Assembly: GCA_031555675.1 (NCBI GenBank) | Contig: JAVBUB010000065.1 | Coordinates: forward strand, 1-7,671 | DNA length: 7,671 nucleotides | Reading direction: 5' to 3' | Source: JAISJU01 sp031555675 | GTDB lineage: Bacteria; Bacteroidota; Bacteroidia; Bacteroidales; Paludibacteraceae | Shown: positions 1 through 5,446 of the stretch, piece by piece | Position numbering within the stretch: the stretch's first letter is position 1 | Layout: each line of letters opens with the position of its first letter | Program-made: the position numbers and the translations under genes | The notes under the pieces: model-generated | What the model was told of the DNA's origin: nothing | Database searches by the model: none | What the model saw: only the letters and a program-made list of their open reading frames with translations

Positions 1-438
1 ATCGAACGGAGCATAACCCGGCCAGCCCTTATAGCCGTCTCCAAACATCATAGTAGCACGATAACCTAAGGTAGGCAATAGTCTATGTGTCTGGTTAAAT
101 AACTTTTCCTGACGTTCTATACTGTATACTTTAGCGCCTAATTCCAGTAAAACAGCACATTGGTAACCGGATCCTGTTCCTATCTCCAATATTTTATCTC
201 CGGGCTTTATTTCCAATAATTGCGATTGAAAGGCGACTGTATAGGGTTGGGATATGGTTTGTCCGGAACCGATCGGATATGCTTTGTCTACATAAGCATA
301 ATCTATCAGAGTCTGTGGAAAAAACAAATGCCGAGGTACTTGACCGATTGCTTTCAATACTCTTTCGTCTGTAATTCCTTGGGGTCTTAATTCTTCTACC
401 AATTTATTGCGCCTGGCAGCATATTTTAAATCATTCAT
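1..438 (-). CDS. pcm: Protein-L-isoaspartate O-methyltransferase, C-terminus cut by window edge
   Basis: Cytoplasmic SAM-dependent enzyme that methylates L-isoaspartyl residues formed by protein ageing, so that they can revert to normal aspartate. The window holds the first 146 codons, starting at ATG 438; the family is usually about 210-225 residues, so the C-terminal third lies beyond base 1. Visible family features are GSGQTIS at residues 57-63 (the conserved segment before motif I), the SAM-binding glycine-rich motif I EIGTGSGYQ at 85-93, an acidic residue after the next strand (SIER, 106-109), and GDGYKGWPGYAPFD at the cut end, typical of the substrate-side loop. ATG 438 is preferred because the alternative ATG 4 nt downstream hits a stop at once. 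No Shine-Dalgarno is seen. A long hairpin (458-505) lies just upstream, so any promoter is close to the start or the gene is reached by read-through. Identification is firm from motifs. Confidence 0.94.
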   Translation of the reverse strand, partial: MNDLKYAARRNKLVEELRPQGITDERVLKAIGQVPRHLFFPQTLIDYAYVDKAYPIGSGQTISQPYTVAFQSQLLEIKPGDKILEIGTGSGYQCAVLLELGAKVYSIERQEKLFNQTHRLLPTLGYRATMMFGDGYKGWPGYAPFD

Positions 439-457
439 TATAAAGTTTATAAAAATA

Positions 458-505
458 AAACAGATAAAAATGTGACATTTGATAAAGTTACATTTTTATC
501 TGTTT
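458..505. terminator. Long A/T-rich hairpin, probable terminator upstream of pcm
   Basis: Perfect 16-bp inverted repeat: arms 458-473 (AAACAGATAAAAATGT) and 490-505, with a 16-nt loop that can add three more pairs (474-476 with 487-489, the first a G-U). On the minus strand the second arm is followed by a U-rich run (TTTTATTTTTA), so it fits an intrinsic terminator for leftward transcripts from the flavoprotein operon. It sits 20 nt before the pcm start and could instead be a leader hairpin if pcm is co-transcribed. The stem is A/T rich, which makes it a less typical terminator. Confidence 0.5.
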
Positions 506-537
506 ATAGAGAAAATTTTTGGTCTTTTTATTTAAGA

Positions 538-600
538 TTTCCCACAAAGACACAAAGTTCACAAAAGAAAACTTGGAGAACTTTGTGTTTTTGTGGGAAA
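538..600. repeat. Palindromic CACAAAG repeat element, copy 1
   Basis: Imperfect inverted repeat of 23 bp (538-560 with 578-600), 22 of 23 Watson-Crick pairs; the exception is G549 opposite T589. The outer ends read TTTCCCACAAAG and, in reverse, CTTTGTGGGAAA. Internally it is built from a short CACAAAG/CTTTGTG unit. It begins 7 nt after the flavoprotein gene stops and may also act as its terminator hairpin. A second element with the same ends lies at 1444-1494, on the other side of the two-gene cassette. I recall CACAAAG-type intergenic palindromes from Bacteroidota genomes, but I cannot assign a named family. Confidence 0.75.
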
Positions 601-606
601 TTTATC

Positions 607-1164
607 TTATTTTTCCAAAATCTTATCTATTAACCAAAAAAGCTCATTTAAAAATGGTTTCAGCAATTTTTCCGTTTTTTCTAAGTTCAACGCATTACCT
701 TCTGCATCATACTCATTAGGTGTATTGATTACGGTAAAGGGTACGGGAGAAACAATAGCGCCTAATTTCATTAAAATGGCTTGCACATCTTTTACGGTAA
801 CCAACGGAGGTGTTAAGCCGTCTGTAATAACAGATAAGGCTACCATCTTATTCTTCCATTCTTTGAAATAAAGATCAATTACATTTTTTAAGGAAGCCGG
901 AAAGCTCATATTATACACGGGAGTAGCAATGATTAAAGCATCTACATTATTGAATTTGCCGGTAAAATCCAATAGCTTTTCCGAAGGATTTTTCTGATAA
1001 ACCAGCCGCTCTGTAAATAAAGGGAAGTCATATTCTTTTAAATCCAGAAATACAGTTTCTGCCAGTTGGTGCTCTTCCAAATATTTCTTTAAAAACAAGG
1101 CAACGCGATGACTCATTCTTTCTCCATCCCTGACACTTGCTGATAGTATGGCTATTTTTCTCAT
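607..1164 (-). CDS. NADPH-dependent FMN reductase-like flavoprotein
   Basis: A 185-residue cytoplasmic protein with the flavodoxin-like fold of the NADPH-dependent FMN reductase family (ArsH/azoreductase/chromate-reductase group). The phosphate-binding loop is SASVRDG at residues 8-14, in place of the usual GSxR-type loop after strand one. TPVYN at 81-85 followed by PASLKN at 89-94 is the family's flavin-ring contact and dimer segment. Such enzymes bind FMN and use NAD(P)H to reduce flavins, quinones, azo compounds or metal oxyanions; the substrate cannot be read from sequence. The ATG lies 1 nt beyond the stop of the HMA-domain gene, so the two are translationally linked. That pairing suggests a redox role linked to metal or thiol stress, which is inference. 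Length is normal and the frame is intact. Confidence 0.87.
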   Translation of the reverse strand: MRKIAILSASVRDGERMSHRVALFLKKYLEEHQLAETVFLDLKEYDFPLFTERLVYQKNPSEKLLDFTGKFNNVDALIIATPVYNMSFPASLKNVIDLYFKEWKNKMVALSVITDGLTPPLVTVKDVQAILMKLGAIVSPVPFTVINTPNEYDAEGNALNLEKTEKLLKPFLNELFWLIDKILEK

Positions 1165-1165
1165 T

Positions 1166-1384
1166 TTATAATTCTTCTATTATTCTTTTCACTTTAAATC
1201 CTGCTTTTTCTACCGCTTTTATCAATATATCATCAGGCAATTCTTTTGATAAGGTAACTGTGGCTGTATTTTCTTCCAAATCTACATGGGATTTTACCCC
1301 ATCAATGGCATTTAGTTCATTTTCTGCCTTTTTAGCGCAATGAGAGCAGTCCATTCCTTCTATGATAATGTCTTTTTGTTTCAT
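1166..1384 (-). CDS. Heavy-metal-associated (HMA) domain protein, CopZ-like
   Basis: A 72-residue protein consisting of one HMA ferredoxin-like domain. The metal-binding loop GMDCSHC is at residues 10-16, with ligand cysteines C13 and C16; the rest fits the beta-alpha-beta-beta-alpha-beta pattern (amphipathic helix 17-28, strand TATVTLS, second helix LIKAVEKAGF, final strand). Stand-alone domains of this kind carry Cu(I) or other soft metals to P-type ATPases or sensors in the cytoplasm. No ATPase or regulator is visible here; the only partner is the flavoprotein starting 1 nt after its stop. The metal is not determined, since CSHC has no mercury- or zinc-specific residue I can read. A weak Bacteroidota-type -7 (TATGTTTT, 1418-1411, minus strand) lies about 27 nt upstream of the ATG without a clear -33. 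Confidence 0.92.
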   Translation of the reverse strand: MKQKDIIIEGMDCSHCAKKAENELNAIDGVKSHVDLEENTATVTLSKELPDDILIKAVEKAGFKVKRIIEEL

Positions 1385-1443
1385 GTTTCAAATAATTTGT
1401 TTGTTTATTCAAAACATATAAGGTCGTTGTATTGTTCACTAAA

Positions 1444-1494
1444 TTTCCCACAAAGGCCACTAATTTTTTGTGGGCTTTGTGGCTTTGTGGGAAA
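1444..1494. repeat. Palindromic CACAAAG repeat element, copy 2
   Basis: Inverted repeat with left arm 1444-1460 and right arm 1479-1494 (GTGGCTTTGTGGGAAA), paired over 16 bp with one bulged base. It has the same outer ends as the 538-600 element (TTTCCCACAAAG / CTTTGTGGGAAA). The right half carries three near-tandem TTTGTGG units (from about 1467, 1476 and 1484). It lies between divergent genes (HMA leftward, small basic ORF rightward), so it is unlikely to be a terminator. Its right arm contributes a promoter -33 box, described separately. Confidence 0.75.
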
Positions 1495-1515
1495 CAAAAC
1501 TTATTCTTAACTTTG
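1484..1515 (+). promoter_or_regulatory. Bacteroidota-type promoter of the small basic ORF
   Basis: TTTG at 1484-1487, a 20-nt spacer and TAACTTTG at 1508-1515 match the Bacteroidota primary-sigma consensus (TTTG, 19-21 nt, TAnnTTTG) exactly. Transcription should begin near 1522, about 16 nt before ATG 1538. The -33 element lies inside the right arm of the palindromic repeat. The match and spacing are seen directly; promoter activity is inferred. Confidence 0.7.
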
Positions 1516-1537
1516 TAAATTAAATTATTAAGATGAT

Positions 1538-1819
1538 ATGAAAACTAAGAAAAAGAATGTGATGACCGATGTAATAATAGCTTCACGGAAGAAAAGCAGA
1601 GAGGAGGAAATTGCTGCACATGGAAAGCCGGTTAATTATCGGAAAATAGTTTCCTCTAAAAAGGTTTATAACAGAAAAAGGAATAAGGCAGATGATGAAC
1701 ATTTGCCTTATTCCTTTTTATATGTTTTTCCGTTTAAATTATTTTTGAAAAGAGAAAACAGTTTTAAAATCGTTTTTCATATCCACAACAGTCCAATCTT
1801 TCCGGTTGGCTTCTATTAG
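1538..1819 (+). CDS. Small basic hypothetical protein
   Basis: A 93-codon ORF. The first 50 or so residues are rich in Lys and Arg (MKTKKK; SRKKSREEE; NRKRNK), followed by an LPYSF segment near residue 57. It lacks a signal peptide and any membrane segment in that basic part, so it is probably cytoplasmic and could bind nucleic acid; that is only a guess. I recognise the style of a short conserved Bacteroidota hypothetical but cannot name a family. Support for a real gene is the exact promoter 23 nt upstream and the plus-strand position after it. Two oddities: a strong hairpin terminator (1675-1719) lies within the reading frame, and the last 81 nt overlap the end of the phosphatase gene on the other strand. 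The C-terminal 30 or so residues may be read-through sequence caused by loss of an earlier stop. Confidence 0.55.
   Translation: MKTKKKNVMTDVIIASRKKSREEEIAAHGKPVNYRKIVSSKKVYNRKRNKADDEHLPYSFLYVFPFKLFLKRENSFKIVFHIHNSPIFPVGFY
1675..1719. terminator. Bidirectional intrinsic terminator between convergent genes
   Basis: Perfect 16-bp stem: AAAAAGGAATAAGGCA (1675-1690) with TGCCTTATTCCTTTTT (1704-1719). Four further pairs (1691-1694 with 1700-1703, one G-U) extend it to 20 bp with a 5-nt loop. There is an A-run at the left and a T-run at the right, so both strands give a stem ending in U residues. It serves the phosphatase (leftward, stop 20 nt away) and the small basic ORF (rightward), even though it lies inside the latter's reading frame. 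Confidence 0.8.
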
Positions 1820-2737
1820 CGCATTTTTCAAGGTGCCAATGCTTGACAGGCTATCATAGGCAAATTCGCGTTCTCCATCGGTATGATGCAATAACAAGCA
1901 CAAATACTGATAGGAAGCATTTGTAGTTGTCCACTGTAACATTTGAAGATCTCCATCCGAATTACCGAAGGCCAGTACGGGTCTTTTGCCTATAATCTGT
2001 TCGATACCCACGGGTTTACCCACATTATCATCGTTGTGCCATAGTTCGGGAGTATACATAACCTGATAGGATCCGTCTTTGGATACAAACTCGGCTTTAA
2101 ACATGGTACCGATAACCTGCTCTGCAGGGATACCGTATAGCTGCTGACTAACCTGACGGATAAATGCGGATGATCCACCGGATACTATATAGGTTTTAAA
2201 TTCATTATCGCGTAAATATTGCAACAACTCAACCATAGGCTGATAAATAAGACTAGTGTATTTTGCCTTAAAGTGTTTATTCATGGCTGTATCCAACCAT
2301 GCTATGGAGTTATTGGCAAATTCGTCAGTAGACATTCCGGTATGGGAAAGGGCAAATGCTTCGAGAATTGCTTTTTCCGGATTTTTCGCAAACAGTTCTT
2401 TGTTTACCAGGTCTTGCAGTTCTTTCTTTTTGGCTAATTCGGGCTTATCTGCAATAATTGTTTTAGCCATATCCAACGAATAGGCCATTTCGATATACAT
2501 TGGTTGTTCGCACCAAAGAGTTCCATCGTTATCGAACGCGGCAATACGGTCTTCTACGGGAATATAGTTTGCACTTTCTTTGTTTGTTACATCTCTTACA
2601 TAACCGATAATGGTTGTTTTGGATGTTCCATCGTTCCAAGATGGAAGAGGATCTGCTATTTGTTCCTTTTGTGTTTTGTTTTGCATACAGGATGCCAATA
2701 AACACACAAATAATACGAGAATAATATTGTTTTTCAT
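1739..2737 (-). CDS. HAD-superfamily phosphatase, lipoprotein
   Basis: A 332-residue hydrolase of the haloacid dehalogenase superfamily, phosphoserine-phosphatase-like. The N-terminus is a lipoprotein signal: a hydrophobic stretch ending in lipobox LASC with acceptor C17, so the mature protein is membrane-anchored outside the cytoplasm. No acidic surface-export signal follows C17, which favours a periplasm-facing anchor (inference). HAD motif I is DNDGT at 69-73 (nucleophile D69, acid/base D71), motif II is VSGG with S186, and motif IV is GNSDGDLQML with D261 and D263. A helical cap lies between motifs I and II (about residues 80-165). It should cleave a phosphomonoester; the substrate is unknown. 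A terminator separates it from the upstream sulfatase, so it is probably its own unit. Its 3' end overlaps the convergent small ORF by 81 nt. Confidence 0.9.
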   Translation of the reverse strand: MKNNIILVLFVCLLASCMQNKTQKEQIADPLPSWNDGTSKTTIIGYVRDVTNKESANYIPVEDRIAAFDNDGTLWCEQPMYIEMAYSLDMAKTIIADKPELAKKKELQDLVNKELFAKNPEKAILEAFALSHTGMSTDEFANNSIAWLDTAMNKHFKAKYTSLIYQPMVELLQYLRDNEFKTYIVSGGSSAFIRQVSQQLYGIPAEQVIGTMFKAEFVSKDGSYQVMYTPELWHNDDNVGKPVGIEQIIGKRPVLAFGNSDGDLQMLQWTTTNASYQYLCLLLHHTDGEREFAYDSLSSIGTLKNALIEANRKDWTVVDMKNDFKTVFSFQK

Positions 2738-2783
2738 ATGATTTTTTTAGTTTCTTATTAAACGGATGCTACGTTTAACCTGA

Positions 2784-2834
2784 TATTGAGATATTCGTAG
2801 GTATTTATTGAGATATATCGCGAAGCATATATCT
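2784..2834. promoter_or_regulatory. Direct repeats and A/T palindrome upstream of the HAD lipoprotein gene
   Basis: TATTGAGATAT occurs at 2784-2794 and again at 2806-2816, a 22-bp spacing equal to about two helical turns. The second copy runs into an inverted repeat with 8-bp arms, AGATATAT (2811-2818) and ATATATCT (2827-2834). The block is 47-97 nt upstream of the phosphatase start, where an operator could sit. No consensus -7 box was found nearby. The repeats are visible; a regulatory role is inferred, and A/T-rich DNA yields such repeats by chance. Confidence 0.3.
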
Positions 2835-2900
2835 ATCAATATCATGAAATAAATATCTTATTTTCAGATATACATAACATCAGTTATTAAATAAAATTAC

Positions 2901-2938
2901 CAAAAACACCAAGCCTTTTGGTAAGCCTGGTGTCTTTG
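2901..2938 (-). terminator. Terminator of the sulfatase gene
   Basis: In leftward RNA the 14-nt arm from 2938 to 2925 (CAAAGACACCAGGC) pairs fully with 2914 to 2901 (GCTTGGTGTTTTTG), counting two G-U pairs. The loop is 10 nt, and the stem is followed by a U-rich tail (GTAATTTTATTT). It begins 14 nt after the sulfatase stop codon and is the expected end of the anSME-chaperone-sulfatase transcript. A competing 9-bp hairpin (2897-2905 with 2916-2924) overlaps its 3' arm. Confidence 0.75.
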
Positions 2939-2952
2939 TTGAATATATACTT

Positions 2953-4554
2953 TTATTTAAATTCGGCCGGAATAACCTTACCTAAGCTTGCACCCCAAGG
3001 TTGATAAGGAATATTCGGATATTTCTTAAATTCTTCCAAAAATTGAATCAATGGTGGATTTACTTTAATAGCCATCCATCCGTTATCTTGTCCGGAATAA
3101 CGCCCTGGTGAAGTTTTTAAATCACCACGTGTAGGAGCAGCCCCGTTGAAAACCAAGTCATAGTTTTCACCCGGATCTTGCCATAAGTCATAAATCGAAG
3201 GGAAAGTCAGATTTAATTCAGGTCCCATCCAGGTATCTTTACAGGTAAAAAGCATTTTCAGGTTTGTATAACGGATACCACCAAATTGCTGATCGTTAAA
3301 GTAAGCAAAGAAATCTCTTTTTCCGGGGCCTTTACCCAGGATCAAATCACTATTATCAATGCCATCAAAAACGATATCTTTTTTATTATTATCTTTCCAT
3401 ATATGGGTTGGAACTTCGCTACCGGCTATTTTAGCAAAGGTCGGCCACCAGTCCATGTGGCTCATCATATCAGTAGCAACACTTCCGGCAGGAACATGTC
3501 CGGGCCACCAAACGATAGCAGGGCAACGGAAACCGCCTTCAAACGATGTTCCTTTCATTCCGCGGAATGGTGTATAACCTGCATCCGGCCATGCATCAAT
3601 CCATGCACCGTTATCTGTAGTCCATACAATAATCGTATTTTCAGAAAGGCCTAAATCGCGGATTGCCTGGATAATTTGACCGCTATTGTCATCCAATTCC
3701 ATTAATGCATCCTGATAAGGCATACCTCCCGGCGATTTTCCTTTCCAACGGTCACTTGGATTATTCGGATTGTGTACTTTTAAAAAGTTCAAGTACATGA
3801 AGAATGGTTTATCATTTTTAGCATTTTGCTTAATCCAGTCAACAGCTGTAGCTCTCATGTTATCATCACCTGTTTTCAGGTTCTGATAATTGAAGTTCTC
3901 GGTTACTACTTTAGGCTTTTCCCCTGTTTTACCTTCATATTCTGATAAAACGGCCAAAGATCTCCATTCTTTCATAAAAGCTGAATCTTTTCTGGGAAAG
4001 TTTGGATGTAATCCTTCATCTTCATACGCGTATACACCTGCATAATAAGGTGTCATGTGGTACATTTCGTCGAAACCGTGGTTAATAGGGAAACTTTCCT
4101 CTTTATCGCCTAAGTGCCATTTACCCAATTGTACGGTCTTATAACCCGCTTTTTTCATAGCTTCGGCAATAGTGGGCGTTTCCTTTTTCAGATAATTAGG
4201 ATCGCCTGGTGCCAATACTGAAGATAATGAAGTACGAATTGGAACACGTCCTGTAATGAAAGAGCAACGTCCTGCGGTACAACTGGCCTGTCCATAGTAA
4301 TTGGTAAACCGCATACCTTCGGCCGCCATACGGTCAAGATTGGGAGTTGGCGCTCCACGCATGATACCACCGCCATAGCAGCCTAAATCCCCATAGCCGA
4401 CATCATCGGTCATAATTACAATAATATTCGGCTTTTGCTGCTGTTGCTGACTCTGTTGTTTTTGAGCGGAAGCAGGTGCAACCGAACCTGTAGCCAAGAT
4501 TGCGCCAACTGCTGCAATCTTACCACAATTTTTCAATTTTTCTTTTAATTTCAT
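2953..4554 (-). CDS. Secreted Cys-type sulfatase (arylsulfatase family, type I)
   Basis: A 533-residue formylglycine-dependent sulfatase that hydrolyses a sulfate ester. Residues 1-30 form a Sec signal peptide (basic start, hydrophobic core, ASA|Q cleavage site), then a Gln-rich linker (31-41) leads into the alkaline-phosphatase-like fold. The active-site residues are present: metal ligands D50-D51, formylglycine precursor C92 in C-T-A-G-R with R96, K145 and H147 in GKWHLG, H261, D314-N315 in TTDNGA, and K334. C97 directly after the motif is less usual. The start is ATG 4554, because the signal peptide begins there; an upstream in-frame ATG at 4659 would add 35 residues that spoil the signal. 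It is probably periplasmic. It is third in line after anSME and the chaperone, 132 nt beyond the latter, with no hairpin between. No clear promoter was found in that gap. The substrate (glycan or aryl sulfate) cannot be read. Confidence 0.96.
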   Translation of the reverse strand: MKLKEKLKNCGKIAAVGAILATGSVAPASAQKQQSQQQQQKPNIIVIMTDDVGYGDLGCYGGGIMRGAPTPNLDRMAAEGMRFTNYYGQASCTAGRCSFITGRVPIRTSLSSVLAPGDPNYLKKETPTIAEAMKKAGYKTVQLGKWHLGDKEESFPINHGFDEMYHMTPYYAGVYAYEDEGLHPNFPRKDSAFMKEWRSLAVLSEYEGKTGEKPKVVTENFNYQNLKTGDDNMRATAVDWIKQNAKNDKPFFMYLNFLKVHNPNNPSDRWKGKSPGGMPYQDALMELDDNSGQIIQAIRDLGLSENTIIVWTTDNGAWIDAWPDAGYTPFRGMKGTSFEGGFRCPAIVWWPGHVPAGSVATDMMSHMDWWPTFAKIAGSEVPTHIWKDNNKKDIVFDGIDNSDLILGKGPGKRDFFAYFNDQQFGGIRYTNLKMLFTCKDTWMGPELNLTFPSIYDLWQDPGENYDLVFNGAAPTRGDLKTSPGRYSGQDNGWMAIKVNPPLIQFLEEFKKYPNIPYQPWGASLGKVIPAEFK

Positions 4555-4686
4555 GTTATTTCTATTTAGTAGAACAAAAATTCGTATAAATGAAAAAACA
4601 AACATGAAGCTATATTGTTCTGGATTTTTGAAAAAATAAATGGTAATTATTCTTAACAAAAAAATAAAGAAAATAAAATGGAGTTT

Positions 4687-5436
4687 TTATTTCTGGACTT
4701 CTATAATATATTCTAATACCATTTCGGCCAATAGGGAATCTGTGATACGTGAAAGTGCGTTGTTTTGAATTAAGAATTCTTTGAGTTCATCAATGGTTAC
4801 TTCATTTTCAATGGCTAAGGCATCAATTCTGTCTTCTATGTGCCTTTCGTCTACTTCGATGCTATTCAAATGAGCTATTTGCTTTAAAATAAGCATGAGT
4901 TTTACTCTATTTTCAGCATTTTTTCGTTCTGTTTCAGGATATTCACCATCTGCATCGGAATATTCGAGTTCTTTTTCTACAAACGACGGATGTAAGGTAA
5001 TACTGGTTTGCTCCAATAATTTCAATGAAATTTCATCCAGTTTTCCATCTACCGTTTCCGATTGCAGGTTCAAATGGTCATAGTCGGGCAATTCAAATTG
5101 CGGCATTTCGATAAAAGTGGCTTTAAATTGCAGACTTTCATCTTTTTTTACATTGCTCTCGGTAATTTCAACGGGCGATCCGGAAACAATATTTTTTTCC
5201 TGTAATGCTTTTCTACACAAGCGGGTAGAAACAGATGTTAACAGGTCATTATTGATCTGATTCCTAAAAAGTTGCTCAATAGTTCCTATCGGTGCTTTTC
5301 CGGGGCGGAAGCCTTTTATAGGTAGTTTTGAATATTTTTTGATGATATCGTTATAATCGTCCTTAACCATTTCCCATGGGGCAATAATGGTTAGCTCCTT
5401 TTCGTATTCGTTGATATTGTTGAGTATAATTTCCAT
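4687..5436 (-). CDS. Short trigger-factor-like chaperone lacking the PPIase domain
   Basis: A 249-residue protein, against about 430-450 for full trigger factor. Residues 1-115 resemble the N-terminal ribosome-binding domain and carry the ribosome-docking signature GFRPGKAP at 42-49. Residues about 134-249 resemble the C-terminal substrate-cradle domain: a start like HPSFVEKELE (149-158), then the helix RVKLMLILKQIAHLNSIEVD (177-196) and the following acidic helices. The FKBP-type prolyl isomerase domain normally between them (roughly 95 residues) is absent, with only a short linker at 116-133. It has no signal peptide, so it should act in the cytoplasm, probably at the ribosome. It starts 10 nt after the anSME stop and precedes the sulfatase, suggesting a dedicated role in keeping nascent sulfatases unfolded for maturation (inference). 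It is unlikely to be the cell's main trigger factor. Both domain ends are intact, so this is not a random truncation. Confidence 0.85.
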   Translation of the reverse strand: MEIILNNINEYEKELTIIAPWEMVKDDYNDIIKKYSKLPIKGFRPGKAPIGTIEQLFRNQINNDLLTSVSTRLCRKALQEKNIVSGSPVEITESNVKKDESLQFKATFIEMPQFELPDYDHLNLQSETVDGKLDEISLKLLEQTSITLHPSFVEKELEYSDADGEYPETERKNAENRVKLMLILKQIAHLNSIEVDERHIEDRIDALAIENEVTIDELKEFLIQNNALSRITDSLLAEMVLEYIIEVQK

Positions 5437-5446
5437 GTTGCTTATT

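Noticed and set aside
593..871. Plus-strand open frames over the end of the flavoprotein gene
   Set aside because: They are antisense to a convincing flavodoxin-fold gene and start inside the palindromic repeat; no promoter or domain.
3286..3654. Plus-strand 122-codon open frame
   Set aside because: Antisense shadow of the sulfatase coding sequence, which has a complete set of catalytic residues.
4555..4659. Upstream in-frame ATG that would lengthen the sulfatase by 35 residues
   Set aside because: The extension is A/T-rich leader sequence and would bury the signal peptide that starts cleanly at ATG 4554.
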